Assembly: GCA_017303805.1 (NCBI GenBank)
Contig: JAFLBQ010000004.1
Span: 310,001-374,000, forward strand
From: Cytophagales bacterium
GTDB taxonomy: Bacteria; Bacteroidota; Bacteroidia; Cytophagales; Cyclobacteriaceae
Length of the DNA stretch: 64,000 nucleotides
Direction: 5' to 3'
The notes beneath the pieces are model-generated. The model saw only the letters and a list, made by a program, of their open reading frames with translations. It did not search any database and was not told the DNA's origin. The position numbers were made by a program, and so were the translations under genes. Positions 7,001-14,958 of the stretch are shown here, one piece after another. Each line of letters opens with the position of its first letter. The first letter of the stretch is position 1.

Positions 7001-9617
7001 TATCTACACGTTGGGTTGTATCGGTGCGCAGCATGCCCCGGGCCTTATCGCCTTTAGGCAATTTTATTCCCACCAGGGTTTGATAGGGATAAAAAGGAAT
7101 ACTGAACCGATCGATGCTAAAGTTGCCGCTCTCTTCGTACACTTTACCTCTGAACACCGCATTGAGTGTGCCCGGTGATTCTCCGTTTACTTCGAGATTG
7201 GAACTAACCTGCGCGTTTCCGGCCTCATCGGTAAAGTCGTCAAAAATAGATTGCGACTCGCTATAGAAATCAATGGAAGGATCATCAAACACATAGTCGG
7301 GGTATTGATCGAACCGGGTTACACCCTTGGTAAGCAGCACATCGAACTGGGCGCGCAAGTTTTTACCTGGTGCACCGTGCAGCCAATTAACTTTCAGATT
7401 ACCGGAGATGTTATTCTTGCCGGCCGTAAGTCTATCTACGCCAAAATCGAGATTGATCTTTAACCGGTTGGGTTTTACCATTTCGATTTTAATGGTTTGG
7501 TTAAACTCGGTGGCCCCTACTTTTACCCGGCCCAGCCAATTGCCGGTAGGGGCATCGGCCGCGGTGGCGGTAGCAAATTTGTAGAATCCATTTTCGGAAG
7601 TGGAGCGCACCAACCGGCTGGTAACCTGCCCTTGCGGGTTTTGCAATTCGAATACCACCGGGTGCGTAGCCGGCAACAACTTGTTCTTATCTTCCAGAAT
7701 AAAGCTGAGGTACAACGAATCGCCCGGGCGCCACACACCGCGTTCGCCATATAAAAATCCTTTCAGGCCTTTTTGAACATACTCGCCACTTACGTTGAAA
7801 TTGCTGAGCGACAACGATTCGCCATCCTGCACTTTGAGAAAGCCGCGTTGCGAGCCATTCTTTGCAACAATGGCGAAAGGTTTTTGCGAAGCGGCAAGCA
7901 CTGCTTTTCCATCGCTGCCGGTTTTAGCAGTGGCAATAATCTGTTGTTGGTAATCATAGAGTAAAACTTCTACACCGGCTACGGGCAGGGTGGTTTTTAA
8001 ATCGTTTACAACCACCAACGTTTGATCATCGCCACCGCGCTTTGCCAGCAGGCCAAGGTCTGATGCAAGTACGTTACGCTTAATTGTGCGATTACCGGTG
8101 TAATACGATGAGTGACAAGGATTATCGCGTTGCGACCAATCGTAGTCTTCGTAGTAGTAATAGTCATCGTACGAATCCCAGTAACTGTCTTCGCCCCCGT
8201 CTTCACCATCCCACTCTTCGATTGTTCCCTGCGTGGTTGTGGTCTCTTCGCCCGCTTCGCACACATATGCGAGGTATGCTTTCTTAAAACTCATGCGCAC
8301 CTGGTATATCGCTCCGGGTTCGGGTTGAATAAGCGTTGTTAAATCCAGTGTGAACCGATTCCACTTGCCCAAATCAGCCACCCCGGAAGTCTCGAGCGAA
8401 ATAGTTTTGCTGAGTATTGGCCGCCCTACGCGTCTTAGTTCCTGGCTGCCATCCAAATTGTTTACCTGTAAAAACTGCAGCACGTTGTCTTCATAAATAC
8501 GAATCACCTTTACATCTACCGATTTAAGGTTAACGGCTTCAAAAGGCATAACCAACCCATCGGTTGAGGGTAAGATGTTTCCTTTGCCTGCAAAGCGCAC
8601 GGCTGGCAACGTCTGTGCAAACGCTACATCGAAGGTGGCCGCTTCCTTCATGCGGTAGTTGAGAATGTTTTTAACTCCGGCTTCGATGGTGATGGTGCGA
8701 TTACCGGTTTGCCGCACCGGTGGAAAAACCTTCACTTCATTGTCTTTTACTTCAAAGTCCAATGTAGCGAGTTGCGAAATCCGAATGAGGCCTTCCAGGT
8801 TTTGGGTTTCGTTGAGTGGATCGGAAAACTGTACTACTACTTGCTGGCTGGAACCTTGCTCCACGCGTACGTTTACAACTTTAAAATCGCCCAGCGCGGG
8901 TATTTCTACCTCGCGTGCTTCCTCATGTTGTACCTGCAAAGGCGAACCTGCAAATGATACTACTACTTTGCTGGCCGCTTCCTTTCGGGCTACCTCCTCT
9001 ACCACAAACGTATGGGTTTTGCCTTCTCCGGTATGAGCCCAGCTAATTTTAAGCGCGGTACCATCCTGGTTGGCCGAAGCCATTTTTTCAACCGCATCGT
9101 TTTCTGCGAAGTCGGCAGTGTAAAGGGTACCTTCTATCTTTTGCCGTTTAAGGTCTGTTTTCAAATACGGCTTCACATTATCAATCGATACTTCGAAGTT
9201 TTGCGGAATTACCTGCAGCGAGTACGAAAATGTTTTTAACTCGGCCGGCACTTCCAGCAGGCGGTGCAAATTGAAATTGATTTTATAAACCTGCCCTGCC
9301 ACTAACCGCGCAGCCGGCTTAAACTCAAGGGTGCGCTTATCCACCCACAGGGTGGTACCCTTTACGGCAGGGGTAACTTCAAAAAGTTTTAGTGTGGTTT
9401 CGGTGCCAACGGCTGTTTCTTCGGCTACATCGTGCGAAAGCACAATGCGAAAAGGAGACCCCGACCCAATTACACCAGCCGTATAAGAACTGATGTATTG
9501 CCCGAAGGCGGGGTTGATGGCTGCCGCGGGGGCGCGATCGGTTTTACGAAAGACAAAGTAGTAGATGCCTGTGGCTGCTACGGCAACTGCCAAAAGGCCA
9601 AGGAGTACTTTCTTCAT
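4071..9617 (-). CDS. Bacterial alpha-2-macroglobulin (YfaS/YfhM family)
   Basis: A giant envelope protein of about 1,850 residues. It starts with an N-terminal membrane segment (MKKVLLGLLAVAVAATGIYY), followed by macroglobulin/bait-region domains and the thioester motif YGCIEQTTS at about residue 1400. The CxEQ core is complete, so a protease-trapping thioester can form. No lipobox is seen, so anchoring appears to be by the uncleaved helix. An acidic, tyrosine-rich stretch (YWDSYDDYYYYEDYDW) lies at about residues 490-505. An in-frame ATG at 9647 would add ten residues; I prefer 9617 because it begins the hydrophobic segment. Bacterial homologues are thought to trap host or rival proteases near sites of wall damage, together with PBP1C. 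Confidence 0.93.
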   Translation of the reverse strand: MKKVLLGLLAVAVAATGIYYFVFRKTDRAPAAAINPAFGQYISSYTAGVIGSGSPFRIVLSHDVAEETAVGTETTLKLFEVTPAVKGTTLWVDKRTLEFKPAARLVAGQVYKINFNLHRLLEVPAELKTFSYSLQVIPQNFEVSIDNVKPYLKTDLKRQKIEGTLYTADFAENDAVEKMASANQDGTALKISWAHTGEGKTHTFVVEEVARKEAASKVVVSFAGSPLQVQHEEAREVEIPALGDFKVVNVRVEQGSSQQVVVQFSDPLNETQNLEGLIRISQLATLDFEVKDNEVKVFPPVRQTGNRTITIEAGVKNILNYRMKEAATFDVAFAQTLPAVRFAGKGNILPSTDGLVMPFEAVNLKSVDVKVIRIYEDNVLQFLQVNNLDGSQELRRVGRPILSKTISLETSGVADLGKWNRFTLDLTTLIQPEPGAIYQVRMSFKKAYLAYVCEAGEETTTTQGTIEEWDGEDGGEDSYWDSYDDYYYYEDYDWSQRDNPCHSSYYTGNRTIKRNVLASDLGLLAKRGGDDQTLVVVNDLKTTLPVAGVEVLLYDYQQQIIATAKTGSDGKAVLAASQKPFAIVAKNGSQRGFLKVQDGESLSLSNFNVSGEYVQKGLKGFLYGERGVWRPGDSLYLSFILEDKNKLLPATHPVVFELQNPQGQVTSRLVRSTSENGFYKFATATAADAPTGNWLGRVKVGATEFNQTIKIEMVKPNRLKINLDFGVDRLTAGKNNISGNLKVNWLHGAPGKNLRAQFDVLLTKGVTRFDQYPDYVFDDPSIDFYSESQSIFDDFTDEAGNAQVSSNLEVNGESPGTLNAVFRGKVYEESGNFSIDRFSIPFYPYQTLVGIKLPKGDKARGMLRTDTTQRVDIVTVDANGKPLSRSIELSLYKLNWRWWWDNSEGSVNFMSGNYSQPIATGRVSTANGKGSWNFEVKYPEWGRFFVKAYDPQSGHTTGKVVYIDWPGWAGRARNEGEGATMLSFSSDKTNYNVGEKAMLVIPGGDKGRALISIENGSKVLQTYWLETQKGDNQFTLAITKEMTPNVFVHVTLLQPHAQTANDLPIRMYGVIPIQVEDPGTHLEPLIAMPDVLEPGKEVVIKVSEKSKRKMTYTLALVDEGLLDLTRFKTPDAWSKFYAREALGVKTWDLYDQVMGALGGKIERLLALGGDGELAAKEDDAKANRFKPVVKYFGPITLSGGSYEHRFIMPNYIGSVKTMVVAGYEGAYGSTEKATPVRKPLMVLATLPRVLGPEEQVKLPITLFKSEAAITNVKVEVKVSGPVSVTETTRTVSMANQNDLTFDFNLNVKSETGIAKITVVATSGSYSATDEIEIEIRNPNPAITQVQDVVLNAGKTWDATITPFGVAGTNSATLEISSLPPVNLGQRMRYLLQYPYGCIEQTTSAVFPQLYLDKVKALTEAEKTAIQRNVTAGVERLKTFVNADGGFGYWPGAESSDSWGTTYAGHFLIEAEAKGYYVPNDLIRRWKKHQKSKAQNWRKAQEYSSSELIQAYRLYTLALAGDAELGAMNRLREQGNLPTTTAWMLAAAYVKAGQPEAAKKLIENLPVQVKPYQEQAYSYGSDLRDKAIILETLLLLNDRTRAFEIVKELSAALSNSNYWMNTQTLAWSLKAVGAFAGGEKGDLKFSYTYNGKEVTTGTELPVASVSLPAEAKPAQLKVVSASKGALFVRVIQEGVPARGTEEDSEKNLTLTVTYAKADGSVLDPALLEQGTEFVATVTVYNPGLRGLYKNLALNQIFPSGWEINNLRLTGDDAAKITGDVPTYQDIRDDRVYTYFDLSARQTKTFKVMLTASYAGSYYLPAVSCEAMYDNGIYARKKGRVVEVVKRVVQ

Positions 9618-9817
9618 GTGTTGCGATTTTTTGGGTACGGGATGCATGGAACGGCCCCATTCATAATGCCTTTTGATGCAGCGTTATTACATGGCCATTT
9701 CATAGGTAGGATTGAAGGTTAAAGCGGAAATTAAATATCGCAAAAGCCGCAGAGATATTGCGATCGTGCAAAGAAATTATTCAAAGAATTAATCGGGCAG
9801 CAACCGGAGGAACACGT
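9618..9817. other. Intergenic region between the VanY-type gene and the alpha-2-macroglobulin gene
   Basis: About 200 bases without a gene. I see no convincing terminator. The best Bacteroidota-type promoter match on the minus strand has two mismatches in the -7 element, so none is called. Confidence 0.5.
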
Positions 9818-10534
9818 TTACTTCTTACACGCAACCCCCTCCACATAATTCTTAATCACCGCCATTTGTTTTGCAATGTCGCTGCCGGCAAAGCCACTTA
9901 TATCTTTATAGGATACCTGCTTCGTGTATTGATTTAAGAATTCGCCCGATAAGGGCAGGTAACTCCAGTGCCACCGCTCTTCTTCGTAGCCGCTGCGGCC
10001 GGTTGTTTTGGACGTATAGGGTTGGCAAAAGCCATATTCGGCAGCATGGGCTTTGAGCCAGGTATAAATTTTAAGACCCTCGCCAGTTTCAAAGTAACTG
10101 TTCTCCAACGCATTCAGATCCATATCGGTGCCCCAATGGTGGCGCGAAGTAGATGGCATAGAGCTATACAATAATATAAGCCGGGCGCGCTCTTTCAGGT
10201 CGGTAACGGTGGTCAGGTCCTTTCCTTCCACAGGCACTTTTCCGTTCCACTTATTTTCCCAAATCCGTTTTTGCGAATCGAAATTACGGGTAGCGGAAAT
10301 AATAGTGAGCGCTATGCCCTCCTGGCGCGCGGCCGCACTCATTTTCAAAAATGCTTCGTAGGTTTCTTTTCGCAAGTAGGCACCGCGCCCGCTTCCGCGT
10401 GTGTGTTCATCGGCCAGCTTTACAAACTGCGAATGAGTAGCCGGATCGAATTTTCCTAACAGGTAGTTTTTATCTACTGGTTGGGATTTAGCCTCAACTA
10501 TAAATGCAAGAATAAAAAAAGTAAGTAACCTCAT
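9818..10534 (-). CDS. D-alanyl-D-alanine carboxypeptidase, VanY/peptidase M15B
   Basis: A 238-residue zinc peptidase with an N-terminal export signal (MRLLTFFILAFIVEAKS). The M15B zinc site is visible: H132 and D139 in SRHHWGTDMD, and E186/H189 in the ERWHW segment. The family trims the terminal D-Ala from peptidoglycan stem peptides in the periplasm. It is upstream of the alpha-2-macroglobulin gene on the same strand, with about 200 bases between them. Substrate preference (D-Ala-D-Ala or another LD/DD bond) is inferred from the family only. Confidence 0.88.
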   Translation of the reverse strand: MRLLTFFILAFIVEAKSQPVDKNYLLGKFDPATHSQFVKLADEHTRGSGRGAYLRKETYEAFLKMSAAARQEGIALTIISATRNFDSQKRIWENKWNGKVPVEGKDLTTVTDLKERARLILLYSSMPSTSRHHWGTDMDLNALENSYFETGEGLKIYTWLKAHAAEYGFCQPYTSKTTGRSGYEEERWHWSYLPLSGEFLNQYTKQVSYKDISGFAGSDIAKQMAVIKNYVEGVACKK

Positions 10535-10591
10535 TTTAGATTTGTAACTGTCTCTACTCCCCTCTCCTTTGCAGAGTGGCTGGGGCCGAGG

Positions 10592-11695
10592 TCACACCCG
10601 CTCGGCTACCTGGTTCATCACTTTGGTTTGCACCTGTATGGACTCGTGGTGAATCAACTTGAGCAAATCGTTAGTAAACTCTTCGTTTAACCCCATGGCT
10701 TTGCACAAGGCAATGCGGGTTTGCACAATTTCTTCCCACCGGTTAACCTGAAGAATGGTAACGTTGTTTTCTTTCTTATACTGCCCGATCTTCTCCGAAA
10801 TTTTCATGCGCTGCGATAAGCGTTGCATAATCTCATCGTCTAACTGGTCAATCTGCTCGCGTAAAATGCTCAAGGTGTCTTTAAAGGTTTTACTTTCCAC
10901 CGAGGCCGTGCGCACTACCAACTCGCTTATAATTTTGCCCAACACAGCCGGAGTAACTTGTTGTTTCGCATCGCTCCACGCAGCATCGGGGTTAATATGA
11001 CTTTCAATCATTAACCCGGCCATATCCAAATCAAGTGCCTTTTGCGAAATGAATGCAATCAGATCGCGATTACCGGCAATGTGGCTGGGGTCGCAAATCA
11101 TGTCCAACTCGGGTACGCGGGTTTTTAACTCGATGGCAAGATCCCACATGGGTGCATTGCGAAAGGGCCCTTTTTCGAAAGAAGAAAACCCGCGGTGAAT
11201 GGCTGCTAACTTGGTTATGCCGGCTTTGTTCAAACGCTCCAGCGCACCCAACCATAACTCCACATCGGGGTTAATCGGGTTCTTTACCAACACCGGAATG
11301 TCCACTCCCTTCAATGCATCGGCTACTTCCTGAACAGAGAACGGATTTACGGTGGTGCGTGCACCTACCCATAAAAAGTTAACGCCCGCTTTTAATGCGG
11401 CCTCCACGTGGGCTGCGTTGGCTACCTCGGTGGTTACCGGAAGCCCGGTTTCTTTACCTGCCTGCACCAGCCATTTTAAACCTACATCGCCAGCGCCTTC
11501 GTATTGGCCAGGCCGCGTGCGTGGTTTCCAAATGCCGGCACGCAAGGCATGCACTTTGCCGGTGGCCGCCACTTGCTTAGCGGTAGCAATTGTTTGCTCT
11601 TCGGTTTCGGCACTGCACGGCCCGCTAATAATTACCGGCCGGCTGGTCTTCATCCACGAGGATATGGGTTCGAGTTGTAGTCCTTTCTTTGTCAT
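10592..11695 (-). CDS. Bifunctional DAHP synthase-chorismate mutase
   Basis: A 367-residue fusion. Residues 1-260 are a type I-beta 3-deoxy-7-phosphoheptulonate synthase (PVIISGPCSAETEEQ, AGIWKPRTRPG, AIHRGFS, DPSHIAGNRD), which condenses PEP with erythrose-4-phosphate. Residues 270-367 are an AroQ-type chorismate mutase helix bundle (LREQIDQLDDEIMQRLSQRM, ISEKIGQYKKENN), which makes prephenate. The protein therefore catalyses the entry step and the branch step toward Phe and Tyr. It is the last gene of the pheA operon, 50 bases after tyrA. Confidence 0.95.
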   Translation of the reverse strand: MTKKGLQLEPISSWMKTSRPVIISGPCSAETEEQTIATAKQVAATGKVHALRAGIWKPRTRPGQYEGAGDVGLKWLVQAGKETGLPVTTEVANAAHVEAALKAGVNFLWVGARTTVNPFSVQEVADALKGVDIPVLVKNPINPDVELWLGALERLNKAGITKLAAIHRGFSSFEKGPFRNAPMWDLAIELKTRVPELDMICDPSHIAGNRDLIAFISQKALDLDMAGLMIESHINPDAAWSDAKQQVTPAVLGKIISELVVRTASVESKTFKDTLSILREQIDQLDDEIMQRLSQRMKISEKIGQYKKENNVTILQVNRWEEIVQTRIALCKAMGLNEEFTNDLLKLIHHESIQVQTKVMNQVAERV

Positions 11696-11745
11696 AATAG
11701 GTTAAAGTTAACAGGTTAAATCGGTTTGCTCAGAATTAAATTAGT

Positions 11746-12615
11746 TTAAGAAGTCTTTTGTTTGTCGGTGTGCTGATCCAATACTCTGCGGATTTCATTT
11801 GCTTTACTCATGATGCGGTGGAGTTCTTTTGTGTCGCGCTTCATTAAATGATAGTGGAACTTTTGCAGGTGCATGATGTATTCCAGCAACGCCTGGCTCA
11901 GGTATTCTACATTTTGCTCAAAGATGGGAGTCCACATATCGGGTGAGCTTTTTGCCAACCGCACAGTAGAAGCAAAACCGCTGCCGGCCAAATCGAAAAT
12001 ATTCTTTTCATCCTTCTCAATATCCAACACGGTTTGCCCTAATAAGAATGAGCTTACGTGCGAGAGGTGCGACACATAAGCCACATGCCGGTCATGTTCA
12101 TCCGCCTCCATGAAAATTGTTTTCATCTCCAGTGCATCGAATACTTTCATAGCGGTATTCAACGCTTCTACCGAAGATTTGCCCGCCTCGCAAATAATGT
12201 TAGTCTTGCCTTTAAACAAGCCATCGAACGCAGCAGTCGGACCGGAGTTTTCGGTACCGGCAATGGGGTGCGAAGCCACAAACTGACTTCGCTTGGGATG
12301 GGTGGCTACCGATTTGCAAATCGAGGTTTTAGTCGATCCGGCATCGATCACCACCGCGTCTTTCTTTACAATATCCAATACTGCGGGCAGAAAAGCATTC
12401 AACGCATTCACCGGTATTGAAAGTATAATCAGATCTGCTGTCGAAAGTGCTTTGTCTTCGGTAAGAATTTTATCTACCAACCCAAGTTCCACCGCCTTCA
12501 ACCCATTGGCCGCGCTCGCATCTACCCCCACCAGCTCGGTGGCCACGCCTGCTCTACGCAACCCAAGGGCAACGGAACCTCCAATCAAGCCTAAGCCTAC
12601 AATAGTTGTTTTCAT
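11746..12615 (-). CDS. tyrA: Prephenate dehydrogenase
   Basis: A 289-residue NAD(P)-dependent enzyme that converts prephenate to 4-hydroxyphenylpyruvate for tyrosine. The N-terminal Rossmann motif is VGLGLIGGSVALGLRR, followed by IDAGSTKT and the substrate-site segment SHPIAGTENSGP, then an all-helical C-terminal domain (HVAYVSHLSH). No ACT domain is present. It overlaps the upstream aminotransferase by 4 bases, consistent with coupled translation. Confidence 0.94.
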   Translation of the reverse strand: MKTTIVGLGLIGGSVALGLRRAGVATELVGVDASAANGLKAVELGLVDKILTEDKALSTADLIILSIPVNALNAFLPAVLDIVKKDAVVIDAGSTKTSICKSVATHPKRSQFVASHPIAGTENSGPTAAFDGLFKGKTNIICEAGKSSVEALNTAMKVFDALEMKTIFMEADEHDRHVAYVSHLSHVSSFLLGQTVLDIEKDEKNIFDLAGSGFASTVRLAKSSPDMWTPIFEQNVEYLSQALLEYIMHLQKFHYHLMKRDTKELHRIMSKANEIRRVLDQHTDKQKTS

Positions 12616-13817
12616 TTTTTTAGACTTGAGACATTAGATTTTTTGTTCATAAACTGCTGAATTCGAATTAGCGCCTCGCTTAGTTTTTCTTCTGTCGCGC
12701 AAAGCGAAATGCGAATGTACCGCGCACCGCCCGCTCCAAAAATAAAACCCGGAGTTATGAACACATGGGTAGCGTACAACACCTCATCAATCCACTTTTC
12801 TACATCGGGCACGTATGCTGGCGCTTTGGCCCACACAAACAATCCCGATTGATTTTCGGAAAAGGAACACCCCAGTGCATTTAAAATTTTGTGCGCGGCT
12901 GTTCTTCGTTTTTTATAAACGCTGTTCAACTCGGTAAACCATGCTGCGCCACTCTTCAGTGCTTCGGCTGCAGCCAGTTGTAGTCCAAGAAACATCCCGC
13001 TATCCATATTACTCTTTACCCGAAGCACGGCATCAACCAATTCCTTATTGCCGGCTACCCACCCAATGCGCCACCCCGCCATGTTGTGCGATTTACTCAG
13101 CGAGTTAAGTTCCAGCGCTACCGCTTCTGCTCCTTCCACAGCAAGAATGCTTTGCGGATTGTCGTTGAGGATTAGGGAATATGGATTATCGTTTACGATT
13201 AAAAAATTATTTTGGCGGGCAAGGTTAACCAGCGCGCTTAACTCTTCGCGCGAAGCAACGCGGCCGGTGGGCATGTGTGGAAAGTTAACCCACATAATTT
13301 TCACTTTCGATAAATCGGATTGCTGCAAGGCGGCCACATCAATACCCCAGTCCAGCGATTCCTGAAGTGGATACGTACGAACTTTTGCACCCACCAACTT
13401 TGCCACCGATGAATAGGTAGGGTAACCCGGATCGGGAATCAGCACTTCTTCGCCCTCGTTTACAAAAGCCATGGCGATGTGCATGATCCCCTCCTTCGAA
13501 CCCATGAGCGGAAGGATTTCTGTTTCGGGGTTCAGGTTAACACCGTAGGTAGTTTTGTAAAACTGCTGTATCGCCTGCCGCACTGCCGGCACGCCTTTAT
13601 AATTCTGGTAACCGTGGCTGGTTGCTTTTTGAGCCGTTGCATGCAGCGCTTCAACCGCAGCGGGGGCCGGAGCCAGGTCGGGACTTCCGATGCCCAGATT
13701 AATTACCGGATGGGCTGGCGAATCCAATCCACGTACTTCAGCTAACTTTTTACTGAAGTAGTATTCTTCCACGTTGGCAATCCGGTTTGCAGTCTTTATC
13801 ATATTACTTGTATTCAA
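12612..13817 (-). CDS. PLP-dependent aminotransferase, class I/II (probably aromatic)
   Basis: A 401-residue fold-type I aminotransferase. The PLP lysine sits in LNSLSKSHNMAGWRIGW (about residue 242). The segments VNFPHMPTGRVAS and NDNPYSLILND hold the expected Asn/Asp/Tyr cofactor contacts. It lies between pheA and tyrA, so it probably transaminates phenylpyruvate and 4-hydroxyphenylpyruvate to Phe and Tyr; that specificity is inferred from the operon. Its start overlaps pheA by 14 bases and its end overlaps tyrA by 4. Confidence 0.9.
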   Translation of the reverse strand: MNTSNMIKTANRIANVEEYYFSKKLAEVRGLDSPAHPVINLGIGSPDLAPAPAAVEALHATAQKATSHGYQNYKGVPAVRQAIQQFYKTTYGVNLNPETEILPLMGSKEGIMHIAMAFVNEGEEVLIPDPGYPTYSSVAKLVGAKVRTYPLQESLDWGIDVAALQQSDLSKVKIMWVNFPHMPTGRVASREELSALVNLARQNNFLIVNDNPYSLILNDNPQSILAVEGAEAVALELNSLSKSHNMAGWRIGWVAGNKELVDAVLRVKSNMDSGMFLGLQLAAAEALKSGAAWFTELNSVYKKRRTAAHKILNALGCSFSENQSGLFVWAKAPAYVPDVEKWIDEVLYATHVFITPGFIFGAGGARYIRISLCATEEKLSEALIRIQQFMNKKSNVSSLKK

Positions 13818-14646
13818 TCTTTGCTTTTTTGTATTCGCCCAGTATGTTCAGATTTTTTACCTGCCGTAGCACCTGGCCGATAGCCGCATCGTAACTCTTG
13901 CGCTTTTTCCATTCCACATCAATGTGAATCGAATACTCGCTGGGTTTTCCGATAATGGGTATCGACTGAATTTTAGACAGGTTAATGCTGTTGTTCTTAA
14001 AAGTCATCAGCGCTTCGGCAAGGCTGCCTACTTCGTTGGCCACTTCAAAGCACAACGAAGCCTTGTTACTATCGGCAGCCGTTTTAATCTTGCGCGTAAG
14101 AATTAAAAAGCGCGTAAAATTTTTTTTGTGGGTTTCTATGCGCTTCTCTAAAATATTCAGTCCGAATTTTTTAGCCGCATACTCGTTGGCAATGGCCGCT
14201 GTGGTTTTAAGTTTTTGGTCTTTAACCTTGCGGGCCGATAGCGCAGTATCTTCACTTTCCAGAATCTGTACTCCGTTCAACTTATATAAATAGTCGCTGC
14301 ACTGGCGTATGGCCATGGGGTGCGATTCGATACTTTTAATATCCTGCAGTGTTACTCCCGGCAAGGCCAGCAGGTGCATGTGTATGGGCAGGTACACTTC
14401 ACCAATAATTGAAAAATGATACTCCTGCAATAAAAAGTAGTTGGGTAAAATGCTTCCCGCGATGGAGTTCTCGATGGCCATAACCGCATAATCCGATTCT
14501 CCTTTCTTTAACGATTCGCACAGGGTATGAAAGCTCAAACACTCTACGGTTTGTATGGACTGCTGGAAGTACGTTATAGCCGCCACTTCGTGAAAGCTGG
14601 TGGCAATGCCTTGAATGGCGATCCGGAGTTTTTTCTTTTTAGTCAT
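13804..14646 (-). CDS. pheA: Prephenate dehydratase with ACT domain
   Basis: A 280-residue monofunctional prephenate dehydratase that makes phenylpyruvate. Residues 1-180 form the catalytic domain (AIENSIAGSI, SHPMAIRQC, and the catalytic TRF of KNFTRFLIL). Residues 195-275 form the ACT regulatory domain (GSLAEALMTFKNNSINLSKI). The usual ESRP phenylalanine-binding motif reads QSIP here, which may be lineage-typical. It is the first structural gene of the aromatic operon and starts 9 bases after a strong leader terminator, so transcription is expected to be controlled by attenuation. Confidence 0.94.
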   Translation of the reverse strand: MTKKKKLRIAIQGIATSFHEVAAITYFQQSIQTVECLSFHTLCESLKKGESDYAVMAIENSIAGSILPNYFLLQEYHFSIIGEVYLPIHMHLLALPGVTLQDIKSIESHPMAIRQCSDYLYKLNGVQILESEDTALSARKVKDQKLKTTAAIANEYAAKKFGLNILEKRIETHKKNFTRFLILTRKIKTAADSNKASLCFEVANEVGSLAEALMTFKNNSINLSKIQSIPIIGKPSEYSIHIDVEWKKRKSYDAAIGQVLRQVKNLNILGEYKKAKIEYK

Positions 14647-14655
14647 AAGTCTTTC

Positions 14656-14692
14656 AAAAAAAGAAAGTCCCTCGGTTGGGAGGGACTTTCTT
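14656..14692 (-). terminator. Leader terminator (attenuator) before pheA
   Basis: A perfect 13-bp stem (AAGAAAGTCCCTC with its complement, 14661-14673 and 14680-14692) with a 6-base loop CCAACC, followed on the minus strand by a run of T. It lies inside the pheA leader, between the leader peptide and the pheA start, where an operon terminator makes no sense unless it is regulated. Confidence 0.9.
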
Positions 14693-14714
14693 GAGTTTCT
14701 TTGGTTTTATTTTC

Positions 14715-14792
14715 TTAACAAACCGATTCTCCTTCAAGCCCCACGCGGGTCTGATAAAAAAAGTAAAAGAAGTAAAATCGGTTGCGGTTCAT
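14715..14792 (-). CDS. Phe/Tyr-rich leader peptide of the aromatic operon
   Basis: A 25-codon ORF beginning MNRNR and ending GLEGESVC before TAA. Codons 6-13 are FYFFYFFY, five Phe and three Tyr in a row. This is the signature of a transcription-attenuation leader sensing charged tRNA-Phe and tRNA-Tyr. It ends 22 bases before the terminator stem that precedes pheA. The element AACCGATT in codons 4-6 (14776-14783) can pair with AATCGGTT in codons 22-24 (14721-14728). The latter can instead pair with AACCGA in the terminator loop and descending arm (14672-14677). Stalling at the Phe/Tyr codons would cover the first element and favour the second pairing. Translation has not been shown. Confidence 0.85.
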   Translation of the reverse strand: MNRNRFYFFYFFYQTRVGLEGESVC

Positions 14793-14852
14793 CTCGTGTT
14801 ATAAATCGGGTTGTAAGAAATAGGAAAAAATCTGCATCTGCAAAGACCGATA

Positions 14853-14880
14853 AAAAAATATTACTAAAAACTCTTGGCAA
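14853..14880 (-). promoter_or_regulatory. Candidate promoter of the pheA leader and operon
   Basis: On the minus strand a TTG (14878-14880) is followed after 17 bases by TATTTTTT (14853-14860), one mismatch from the Bacteroidota TAnnTTTG element. It would start a leader of about 200 bases containing the Phe/Tyr peptide. The match is only moderate. Confidence 0.35.
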
Positions 14881-14958
14881 CTAACCCTTGTTAGCCTTAT
14901 TCGATCCGCGATATAGCCGCTTATGTGTATCTTTACACGCTACCCCTGCTATCTCACT

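Noticed and set aside
9432-9722. Many plus-strand ORFs opposite the alpha-2-macroglobulin, rpoB and rpoC genes
   Set aside because: They are shadow frames of long conserved genes with no family motifs or start context.
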